This document shows, piece after piece, positions 1-7,529 of a DNA stretch of 56,154 nt (position 1 is its first letter; each line of letters starts with the position of its first letter). The translations under genes were made by a program, and so were the position numbers. The DNA comes from Bifidobacterium saguinibicoloris (GTDB lineage: Bacteria; Actinomycetota; Actinomycetes; Actinomycetales; Bifidobacteriaceae). Below the pieces are notes generated by a model, which worked only from the letters and a program-made list of their open reading frames with translations, was not told the DNA's origin and ran no database searches. Location: positions 1-56,154 of the forward strand of contig NZ_JAHBBF010000016.1 of the NCBI RefSeq assembly GCF_019331725.1, in the 5' to 3' direction.

Positions 1-87
1 ATGGTCTGGTACAGGGACAAGCGCATCAAGACCGAATACGGCATGAGCATCATGGACAAACGCGTCGAGCTCGGGCTCGTCGCCTGA
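1..87 (+). pseudogene. 3' end of an IS3-type transposase (OrfB) gene
   Basis: An open frame runs from the window edge to a TGA at 85-87 and gives 28 residues ending KRVELGLVA. The WYRDKRIKTEYG segment resembles the C-terminal WYN..RIK..LG block of IS3-family OrfB integrases. The ATG at position 1 is probably internal, because the gene continues outside the window. It is read as the tail of an insertion sequence lying left of the CRISPR array. The short length makes the family call tentative. Confidence 0.45.
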
Positions 88-217
88 ACACCTGCGATAA
101 CGTGCTGAACGACCATACAGACAACGAAGTCCAACAAAACGTCACCGCCCCCAAACCATCAGCCCACACTGCGGAAAAACACCGCTCAACCTGACGAACA
201 AACATTGAAGCAATACA
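88..217. other. Non-coding stretch between the transposase tail and the first partial repeat
   Basis: No credible gene is visible. The stretch around 129-153, a GTCCAAC motif followed by a C-rich run, looks like the terminal region of an IS3-family element. A type I-E leader would be expected here, upstream of the first repeat, but the sequence is not notably AT-rich and is followed by a broken repeat. The real leader has probably been lost or displaced. Confidence 0.35.
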
Positions 218-786
218 CATACGCGGGGATGATCCCCGTCCACCATCGTCAACGGGTGCAAAACAATAGTGTTCCCCGCATACGCGGGGATGATCCCAGC
301 GCGCAGATGCTGAACGCGGCGACGACCATGTGTTCCCCGCATACGCGGGGATGATCCCGGATGTATACGTTGTATCTGCCTCCGCTTTCCGTGTTCCCCG
401 CATACGCGGGGATGATCCCTAGGGGGGCATCATGCTAATAAGTCTTGCAATCGTGTTCCCCGCATACGCGGGGATGATCCCCGGTACCCGGCCGCGAAAT
501 TCTACGCGAACGTGTGTTCCCCGCATACGCGGGGATGATCCCGGTTCGGGTGGATGGTGAGCGGTTTCAACGATGTGTTCCCCGCATACGCGGAGATGAT
601 CCCACGCTGCCGGCCCCCTTGGTGCGTCGTGTCTGGTGTTCCCCGCATACGCGGGGATGATCCCACCAGCGACGACTCATACAACCTCGACCACTTGTGT
701 TCCCCGCATACGCGGGGATGATCCCCACACCGGCCGCGACTCGTACCGGGTCCGCTGGTGTTCCCCGCATACGCGGGGATGATTCC
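208..786 (+). CRISPR. Type I-E CRISPR array, ten repeats, truncated
   Basis: Repeats of 29 bases begin GTGTTCCCCGC and end GGGGATGATCCC around a palindromic core typical of type I-E. They start at 208, 269, 330, 391, 453, 514, 575, 636, 697 and 758. Spacers are 32 bases, one of 33 (420-452). The first repeat keeps only its last 19 bases (218-236). The repeat at 575 has one substitution at 594, and the repeat at 758 has GATTCC instead of GATCCC. A further 32-33 bases (787-819) follow before the IS begins, so a tenth spacer may be present without its downstream repeat. Repeat orientation puts the leader on the low-coordinate side, where none is recognisable. Confidence 0.97.
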
Positions 787-819
787 TGTCCGTACCAGGT
801 GCCGGTGAAGTCCATGGCG

Positions 820-848
820 GGGACTGTCCCGGAAAGTGTGTAACTGGC
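820..848 (+). repeat. Left terminal inverted repeat of the IS256-family element
   Basis: It starts GGGACTGTCCC and contains AAGTGTGTAACTGGC. It matches the reverse complement of 2234-2262 except at a few central positions and near the inner end. Confidence 0.85.
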
Positions 849-888
849 TTTGATCGCTGGTCGTGAGACCGGTGGGAAAGGGCCTGTG

Positions 889-2220
889 ATGAGCATGCCG
901 ACTGAGACAATGGAAACCATGACAACGACGACGGCCGTCGGCAAGGAAGCCACGAATAAACCAAGGAAACGCAGGGCGCCGAAGACGTCCCCGGTCGAGC
1001 GCGAGCTCGCGCTGGAGATGATCCGTAAGGCCAAGGAGCAGGGCCTCGACCTGACCGGACCCGATGGGCTGCTCAGACAGTTCACCAGGACCGTGCTCGA
1101 GACCGCTCTGGACGAGGAGATGACCGAGCGCGTCGGCCGGGCCAGACACGAGAAAAGCGCGGAGGGTAGGGCGTCGAACACGCGCAACGGCACCACCTCG
1201 AAGACCGTCGTGGCCGACGCGGTCGGTCCCGTCACCATCGAGGTGCCGCGTGACCGGGACGGCTCGTTCGCGCCCGTCATCGTCAAAAAGCGCCAGCGGC
1301 GTCTGAACGACGTGGGCGAGGTGGTGCTCTCACTGTGCGTAAAGGGGCTCACCACAGGGGAGATCAGCGTCCACTTCAGCCAGATCTACGGCGCCTCGGT
1401 CTCCAAGGAGACGATTAGCCGGGTCACCGAGAAAGTCGTCTACCAGATGAGCGAGTGGTCGACGCGCCCCTGGACCGGGTGTACGCGGCCGTGTTCGTCG
1501 ATGCTATCCATGTCAAGGTGCGTGACGGCCAGGTCGCCAACCGCGCGTTCTACGCGGCCATCGGCGTGGACCTGGATGGCGACCGGGACGTGCTGGGCAT
1601 CTGGGGCTCGCCTGCTGCCGAGGGCGCCCGGCACTGGCTCACGGTGCTCACGGAACTGAAGAACCGTGGCGTCGAGGACGTGTTCTTCCTGATCTGCGAC
1701 GGACTGAAGGGGCTGTCCGACGCGGTCGGCGTGGTCTGGCCCGCGCGGTCGTGCAGACCTGCATCATCCATCTGAAACACGTACCAGTATGTGTCCAAAG
1801 GCGACTGGAGCGCCATCGGCGACGACCTGAAGCCCGTCTGTACGGCCGTCAGCGAGACCGCCGCCGTTGCCGCGAGCGACGAGATGCTCGTCAGGTGAGC
1901 CGAGAAGTATCCCGCGATCCGGGGCCTGTGGATGGACGCGTGGGACAGGTTCGTGCCGCTCCTCGACTGCGACGTCGAAATCAGGCGGGTGATCTGCTCG
2001 ACGAATGCGATCGAGAGCCTCAACGCCCGGTTCCGTCGTTCCATCAGGGCGCGCGGCCACTTCCCCCGATGAACGTGCCGCCCCGAAGTGCCTGTATCTG
2101 ACCGTCAGGTCATTGGACCTGACAGGCAAGGGCCAGGTACGATGGACTGCACGGTGGAAACCCGCGCTCAACGCGTTCGCCATCGCCTTCGCCGACCGCT
2201 GGCCGGATGACAGAAACTGA
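889..2220 (+). pseudogene. IS256-family transposase, frameshifted
   Basis: Pieces of a mutator-type transposase appear in order but in different frames. The N-terminal part runs from 889 to about 1455, then shifts frame for the catalytic segment with FVDAIHVKVRDGQ and LICDGLKG. It shifts again near 1735 for QTCIIHLKHV, meets an in-frame stop near 1895, and continues with STNAIESLN (the catalytic glutamate region). The tail ends ALNAFAIAFADRWP. The ATG at 889 is chosen because GGGAAAGGG lies just upstream. With several frameshifts and a stop, the gene cannot make active transposase, though it could still be mobilised in trans by a related copy. Confidence 0.88.
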
Positions 2221-2233
2221 CAAATGAAAAACC

Positions 2234-2262
2234 GTCAGTTACACACTTAAAGAGACAGTCCC
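2234..2262 (-). repeat. Right terminal inverted repeat of the IS256-family element
   Basis: Read on the minus strand it starts GGGACTGTCTC and contains AAGTGTGTAACTGAC, matching the left repeat. Confidence 0.85.
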
Positions 2263-2312
2263 TTGTCTGACCGTTTCACGGCATTCCGGACCATCATCTG
2301 AAGGAGAAAACT

Positions 2313-2717
2313 ATGGTGACGGCAACACGGACGACAGCCAATCGGCTGGTGCCGGGCAGGGTGTATTTCGTGGAAGTGGATGGTTCTGCTTATGAGCTCG
2401 ATGAGGAACAGGTGCGTTTGTTCCGAGACGTCATTGCTCATGCTTCGTCGGATTGTCGGATGATGACCACTGCTGAGATGGCACGGTTGCTCCGTGTCTC
2501 TCCGAAGACCGTCGGCTGTATTCTGGATTCCGGGGTGATCCCGTTCAAGAGAGACAGCCGCACCGGGCAGCGGACGGTCATGGCCGACGACGTACTCAGG
2601 TTCAAGCGGGAGTCCGAGCGCCGGCGCAGGAGTGCATTGGAGAATATGCGGGATGCCGCGGAGGAGATCGGCATGTACGACACTCCCGACGAATATATTC
2701 CATTCCGAACGAGATGA
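2313..2717 (+). CDS. Excisionase-like HTH protein, probable orphan antitoxin
   Basis: The 134-residue product has a MerR/excisionase-type helix-turn-helix at about residues 50-95 (MTTAEMARLLRVSPKTV, then the recognition strand TGQRTVMADDVLRF). A charged C-terminal helix follows. The layout matches antitoxins normally paired with PIN-domain (VapC-like) toxins: N-terminal arm, HTH, then an acidic tail that binds the toxin. AAGGAG at 2301-2306 supports the start. No PIN gene follows; the next gene is the SWIM protein 86 bp downstream. It may be a toxin-less remnant or a regulator of the cas operon. The HTH call is firm and the role is inferred. Confidence 0.7.
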   Translation: MVTATRTTANRLVPGRVYFVEVDGSAYELDEEQVRLFRDVIAHASSDCRMMTTAEMARLLRVSPKTVGCILDSGVIPFKRDSRTGQRTVMADDVLRFKRESERRRRSALENMRDAAEEIGMYDTPDEYIPFRTR

Positions 2718-2791
2718 CTTTGAGGCAACGGATGGCCAATCCCATCGAGATGGAACGTGCGTGTCTTTCGTCGGTGTAGACGATTGCGGGG

Positions 2792-2797
2792 TATGGT
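2792..2797 (+). promoter_or_regulatory. Possible -10 element for leaderless transcription of the SWIM-cas3 operon
   Basis: TATGGT lies six bases upstream of the ATG at 2804, the spacing expected if transcription starts at the start codon. No Shine-Dalgarno sequence is visible before 2804. No convincing -35 hexamer is seen. The same arrangement recurs before nrdR in this window. Confidence 0.35.
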
Positions 2798-2803
2798 GAA
2801 TCC

Positions 2804-4150
2804 ATGAACGCCGATGTTGTCTCCCCGTTGTTTGCTCCGAATGTTTTCTCCCGAGGAGAAGCGTACTTTCATGAAGGTCGGGTTCGGTCCGTGGGCGCAA
2901 TCACTCACGGCCTGTTCCATGGGGAGGTCGAGGGTGGAAGTCTCTATGACGTATTGGTGCGTATCGATGATGCTTCCATGCGATGCATGGTCTCGTGCAG
3001 TTGTCCGTTTGCGGCGAAAGGCAAGCGTTGCAAGCACTCCGCAGCGGTGATGCTCGCCATCGGCGGCTCCGCGGATAATGACGATGCGTCGCTTGCGCCC
3101 CCGCAAGGTGGAGCGGATGTGGCGCTGGGAACATGGTTGGATGAACCGTGCTCTATACGTGTGGACGTCTACGATGAGATTCGTTCCCGTCTGGCCTCAT
3201 GGTATGGCGCCCATGGTCCGCTGCTGGTATGGGATGAGGCAGTCGTCGGGGAATGCGCGGGAATGGCGGCTGTCACCACGTGTATGGGCGGACCGCGGTT
3301 TCCGGTCCTGTCCGGATCGCAGGCCGGGCGTATGACGGAGTCGTTCATCCAATCGTTTCTGGAATCGGACGGTGCGCGTCGTGATGTCGGCGATGCGTTC
3401 GAAGGTGCGGACGTCGTTCTGGACAATGCACTGGCGGCTGAGGATTACGGACAGGCGTTGTCCAACGTGTTTCTCGTGATGCGCATCGTGGGAAGTTCCC
3501 TGGAATATGTCGGAGGCGATGGGGGAGCCTTCGAAGAGGGAGGCCTTGAGAGGAGTCTGGAGCATTTGGCATGGAAGGTGAGATTGCTCGTGGAAAGAAC
3601 GGTCGCCGATGAGCGTTCCGGAGTGGGGACGTTTGCGACCATGGCAGCCGGCATCATGGGTTTCCTCCGCGAGGAACCGGAGATATTGGGGGAGAAGCTT
3701 GGGGTCGCGCTGCTGTCTTTTTCAAGGAGACAAAGAACACGGCGGATCGCGGATGAGGCGTTGGATGGATGGGAACATGCCATGAACGATGCGGCCGTGT
3801 CCCGGCGCTCGTCGCGTTTGCACTCGTATATGTGCCGGCTCAGACATGACGATCTGTTGCTGGCAGGAGAGTATGCGAGGGCGGCGGAATTCGAGTCGGA
3901 CCATATGGACGATGAGGCGATGGCGTGGCTTGCAGCGACGAGATTCCTACTGGAGGATTCTCTCGATCGAGCATGGGAGGTGGCGGCCCGATATCCGGCG
4001 ACGAGTCGAGGCTCGCAGGTGGATTCATGCCCGATCGACTCATCGCCTTGCGGTTGGACGGAGCTGTCGGTGGCACTCGCCCGACGGCTTGGTAATTGGG
4101 ACGCGCTGGAACGATTGAGGCACGCTGCGCTGAAAGGAGCGATGGCATGA
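2804..4150 (+). CDS. SWIM zinc-finger protein coupled to cas3
   Basis: The 448-residue product carries a SWIM zinc finger near its N-terminus: C65-x-C67-x8-C76-x-H78 in a CSCPFAAKGKRCKH context. SWIM modules bind DNA or protein and in bacteria often accompany SNF2-type helicases. No helicase motif is present here. The remaining 360 residues are mostly helical-looking and unrecognised. The stop codon overlaps the cas3 start as ATGA (4147-4150), and the cas3 ribosome site (AAGGAG, 4134-4139) lies inside this gene, so the two should be translationally coupled. It is not one of the standard type I-E subunits. A link to interference is inferred from position only. Confidence 0.8.
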   Translation: MNADVVSPLFAPNVFSRGEAYFHEGRVRSVGAITHGLFHGEVEGGSLYDVLVRIDDASMRCMVSCSCPFAAKGKRCKHSAAVMLAIGGSADNDDASLAPPQGGADVALGTWLDEPCSIRVDVYDEIRSRLASWYGAHGPLLVWDEAVVGECAGMAAVTTCMGGPRFPVLSGSQAGRMTESFIQSFLESDGARRDVGDAFEGADVVLDNALAAEDYGQALSNVFLVMRIVGSSLEYVGGDGGAFEEGGLERSLEHLAWKVRLLVERTVADERSGVGTFATMAAGIMGFLREEPEILGEKLGVALLSFSRRQRTRRIADEALDGWEHAMNDAAVSRRSSRLHSYMCRLRHDDLLLAGEYARAAEFESDHMDDEAMAWLAATRFLLEDSLDRAWEVAARYPATSRGSQVDSCPIDSSPCGWTELSVALARRLGNWDALERLRHAALKGAMA

Positions 4151-7100
4151 CGATGGACGATGACGAACTGTCCCTGTCTGATGGCGCACGCCTGTTGTGG
4201 GGCAAGACGGACCGGCTCGATGGCAGTCGTTGGCTGCCGTTGTATGTGCATATGGCCGATTCGATCGGTATGGCCGAGAGGCTCTGGGACCATTGGATTC
4301 CGGACGGTACCAAGGCCGTTCTCATTCGTGATGTCGCCGACGAATCATTGGCCTGTCGAGTGTATTTGCTTCTGGCAGGTGTTCATGACATTGGAAAGGC
4401 TACGCCGCTTTTCCAATCCAAACCGATTCGGTTCGACTTGTTGGGTGACGGCTTGCCTTCATCGTTGGCTTGGTTGCCGGAGCGAGCGGGATTACCGATT
4501 CGTGACTTTTCCGACCCGAACCATCCATCCCATCCGATTGCCGGACAGGCCATCCTCGAACGACATCTGACCACAGCATACGGGTGGTCGTCGGACGTCG
4601 CGAGATCGTACGGCAGCGTGGTCGGCGGTCATCATGGCACTCCGCCTGACAGTCATCAGCTGAAAGAGGCCCGATGTGGGGAACCAATCCGTATGGGATG
4701 GGACGATGCCGCGAAGGACCGGTGGGAACCAGTACAGCGTGAGCTGCTGGAATTCGTGATTCGACGCGTCGGTTTGTCTCCTGACGACATGGTCCGATTG
4801 GGAGAACGACGCTTGGAGGCGTCGTCCGAGGCATTGCTGACGGGGGCGGTGATTATGGCCGACTGGATGGCGAGCAATAGTGATGAAGGTATGTTTCCCC
4901 TGATTGCCGTTCCGGGCACACTGAGTGGTTTTAGCGAGGACCAGGATGATGACGTGCGTTCTTGGGAAGGTCTGCGTCGTCGTGCGGATCGGGCGTGGCG
5001 TACTCTGCGTCTGTGCGCGCCGTGGCATCCCATCACCAACGACTTGCACATGGATGATTCCGTGTTGGACGAATGGTTCCGGAGCCGGTTCTCCCTGCCG
5101 CAGGAGGCCTCTCCAAGACCGGTGCAGCGCGAGGCCGTGACGGTCGCCGCACGAGCCGACGACCCCGGACTGATGATTATCGAGGCGCCGATGGGCGAGG
5201 GGAAGACCGAGGCGGCGTTCGCTGCGGCGGAACTGCTCGCGCAACGATCCGGTTGCGGAGGCGTATGCATCGCACTGCCCACCATGGCGACCACCGACGC
5301 CATGTTCGGCAGAGCACACTCATGGATCGACGCCCTCCCGATGGAACCCGGGACGGATGGGAAGACCGTGTGGCTCGCGCACGGGAAGGCACAGCTCAAT
5401 GAGGAATTCCGCGGCATCATCGTCGCTTCGCGGAATATGGCGTCAGCCTGGTCATCTATAGACATGGAGGCGCGGCATGGCGTTTCATCCCCCGAAACGG
5501 TCGTGTCCGAGTGGATGTGGGGACGCAAGAAAGGCGTACTCGCCAACTTCCTGGTCTGCACCGTCGACCAGGTGCTCATGGGTGCCCTGCAGATGAAGCA
5601 CGTTGTGTTGAGACAACTGGCGCTTGCCAACAAGGTGGTCGTCATCGACGAATGCCACGCCTATGACGCGTACATGCAGGAGTATCTGAAGCGCATCCTC
5701 GAATGGTTGGGAGGGTTCCGTACGCCGGTCATTCTGTTGTCCGCCACGCTGCCGGAGCGGCAGCGCAAGGAGATGGCGGAGGCCTATCTGCGTGGGAGGG
5801 AGAGCGGAGAACGGGCGAACGCTCCTTCCCCGACACAGGATGGAGGAGTCAAACGTTCGGCCCGGTACAGGCGGCGTTCGCGTAGTCGATTTGGTGCCGT
5901 TGCTTCGAGAGCCAATGCGGTGGACGGTGGCTCGTCGGTTGTCGTGGCATCTGGTTCCGGTACGACCTGCGACGAGGCGTATCCGTTGATCACCTATTCA
6001 TCCGGCGACCGGTTGCGGATGCGAGCCGTCGAACCGTCCGGCCGAACGCTGCGCGTGACGTGCCGGTTGATGTCGGATGATGATGACTCCCTGACGGTGC
6101 TGCTCGATGGATTGCTGCGGGATGGCGGCTGCATCGGAGTCATCTGTGATACGGTTCCTCGCGCGCAGCACGTGGAGGCGTTGCTGTCCGAACGATACGG
6201 TAATGATCGGATTCGTTTGACGCATGCCAGGTTCATGGACATGGACCGTATGGACAACGAGCGTGAGCTACGTGAATTGCTTGGGCCGCGAAGCACATTG
6301 GCGAACGGGCGACGTCCCGAAAGGCTGATCGTCGTCGGCACGCAGGTGCTTGAACAATCGTTGGACATCGATTTCGACGCGCTGATCACCGACATCGCTC
6401 CGGTCGACCTGCTCATGCAGCGGCTGGGACGTGTGCACCGCCACGTGCGAGGCGCCGGTCAACAGGATAGGCCCATACCGCTTCGTGCCGCATCCTGCCA
6501 TATCCGCGGCATCGCCGAATGGGATGCGGGCATCCCTCGATTCGATGGCGGCGTACAGACCGTTTACGAGGAGGCCTCGTTATTGGAAACGTTAGGAGTG
6601 CTGGGATTGGATGTTCCAGGTGCATCGATGGAGGCATCCCTGCCCAAGGACATCGCGTCCACCGTGCGAATGGCGTACCGCGAGCATGCGGAAGAGACGA
6701 TTCCCAAGACATGGCGTGAGTCGTATGCGAAGGCCGTCGCCTCGCGTACGGACAGACAGGAGAAGAAGCGCGAACGCGCGCGGCATTATCGCATCAAGTC
6801 GTTGCGGAGCATGATTGGTGAGGAGGAAACCCTTGTCGACTGGTTCAAAACCACGGCGATCGATGATACCGATGACGACAAAGGGCAGCGTGCGGTGCGC
6901 GACACGCAGGAGACGGTCGAGGTCATGCTGCTGCGCCGCCGCGACGATTCCATCCGTTTGCTGCCGTGGGTGGGGGATGCGCGCCATGGCATCGAACCCG
7001 GTGCAGAAGTGCCGACGAATTCGGTTCCGGACGATCGTTTGGCTCTGCTTATCTCCCAGTGCTCCGTGCGCCTGCCGATCGCAATGAGCGGATACGGAGG

Positions 7101-7308
7101 TAAAGGCATCGACGGGCTCATCAAGGAGTTGGAGCTCGGGTGCGTTGACGAAACGATGGTGTGGAGGGATTCGCCATGGCTCGCGGGGAAGCTCGCCGTT
7201 TTTCTCGAGGAAGAAGCGGATGGTGGCCTCAGAACTTTGCTGAATGGTTATGTTGTCCGGTATGACCGTCGTGCCGGGTTATATGTGGAACGTGAGACAG
7301 GTAGGTAG
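4147..7308 (+). CDS. cas3: CRISPR-associated helicase-nuclease Cas3 (type I-E)
   Basis: Cas3 is recruited by target-bound Cascade, then unwinds and degrades the invading DNA. The 1053-residue protein has an N-terminal HD nuclease (H80-D81 in HDIGKAT, further histidines in VGGHHGT). A superfamily 2 helicase follows: Walker A GEGKT at about 350-354, DECH at 501-504, LLSATLP, and motif VI QRLGRVHR at about 758-765. The ATG at 4147 is preferred over an upstream in-frame ATG (4096) because AAGGAG lies seven bases before it and it overlaps the SWIM gene stop. All motifs look intact, so the enzyme should be active. It is separated from cse1 by a 221-bp gap containing a promoter. Confidence 0.96.
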   Translation: MTMDDDELSLSDGARLLWGKTDRLDGSRWLPLYVHMADSIGMAERLWDHWIPDGTKAVLIRDVADESLACRVYLLLAGVHDIGKATPLFQSKPIRFDLLGDGLPSSLAWLPERAGLPIRDFSDPNHPSHPIAGQAILERHLTTAYGWSSDVARSYGSVVGGHHGTPPDSHQLKEARCGEPIRMGWDDAAKDRWEPVQRELLEFVIRRVGLSPDDMVRLGERRLEASSEALLTGAVIMADWMASNSDEGMFPLIAVPGTLSGFSEDQDDDVRSWEGLRRRADRAWRTLRLCAPWHPITNDLHMDDSVLDEWFRSRFSLPQEASPRPVQREAVTVAARADDPGLMIIEAPMGEGKTEAAFAAAELLAQRSGCGGVCIALPTMATTDAMFGRAHSWIDALPMEPGTDGKTVWLAHGKAQLNEEFRGIIVASRNMASAWSSIDMEARHGVSSPETVVSEWMWGRKKGVLANFLVCTVDQVLMGALQMKHVVLRQLALANKVVVIDECHAYDAYMQEYLKRILEWLGGFRTPVILLSATLPERQRKEMAEAYLRGRESGERANAPSPTQDGGVKRSARYRRRSRSRFGAVASRANAVDGGSSVVVASGSGTTCDEAYPLITYSSGDRLRMRAVEPSGRTLRVTCRLMSDDDDSLTVLLDGLLRDGGCIGVICDTVPRAQHVEALLSERYGNDRIRLTHARFMDMDRMDNERELRELLGPRSTLANGRRPERLIVVGTQVLEQSLDIDFDALITDIAPVDLLMQRLGRVHRHVRGAGQQDRPIPLRAASCHIRGIAEWDAGIPRFDGGVQTVYEEASLLETLGVLGLDVPGASMEASLPKDIASTVRMAYREHAEETIPKTWRESYAKAVASRTDRQEKKRERARHYRIKSLRSMIGEEETLVDWFKTTAIDDTDDDKGQRAVRDTQETVEVMLLRRRDDSIRLLPWVGDARHGIEPGAEVPTNSVPDDRLALLISQCSVRLPIAMSGYGGKGIDGLIKELELGCVDETMVWRDSPWLAGKLAVFLEEEADGGLRTLLNGYVVRYDRRAGLYVERETGR

Positions 7309-7435
7309 GTCGCTGCCGCCGGGGAGAATGGATGTGTCCCTCCGTTGAGGGATGACCCAGCGAATGGGCGAGATTATGTGTGGTTCCTCATCGATATGGG
7401 GTTTTTACATTATTACATTATCTCTCCCTTTCGCG

Positions 7436-7464
7436 TTGACATATATATGAGGATGGATTATTCT
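7436..7464 (+). promoter_or_regulatory. Near-consensus promoter for the Cascade/adaptation genes
   Basis: TTGACA at 7436-7441 is followed by a 17-bp spacer and TATTCT at 7459-7464, one of the best sigma-70-type promoters in the window. The surrounding 7395-7470 stretch is much richer in A+T than its neighbours. Transcription would start at about 7470, where an ATG in frame with cse1 also lies, so a leaderless start there is possible. It lets Cascade be expressed separately from SWIM-cas3. Confidence 0.75.
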
Positions 7465-7529
7465 GAATCATGTCGCAACCAGCCCGAGGAGTCGTCATCG
7501 AAGACGGCGGGAAGGATTGGTGGAATACC

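Larger units (their letters stand above)
820..2262 (+). mobile_element. IS256-family insertion sequence, decayed
   Basis: The element is 1443 bp, bounded by imperfect 29-base inverted repeats (820-848 and 2234-2262), each starting GGGACTGTC at the outer end and sharing AAGTGTGTAACTG. It carries one transposase gene broken by several frameshifts. The flanking bases (TCCATGGCG on the left, TTGTCTGAC on the right) do not form the 8-9 bp target duplication expected for this family. That suggests deletion or recombination at one end after insertion. The left end abuts a spacer-length segment of the CRISPR array. Confidence 0.85.

Noticed and set aside
50..1355. Several open frames on the minus strand across the CRISPR array
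   Set aside because: They arise from the repeated 61-bp unit and give proteins with the repeated IIPAYAGNT motif, an artefact of translating repeats.
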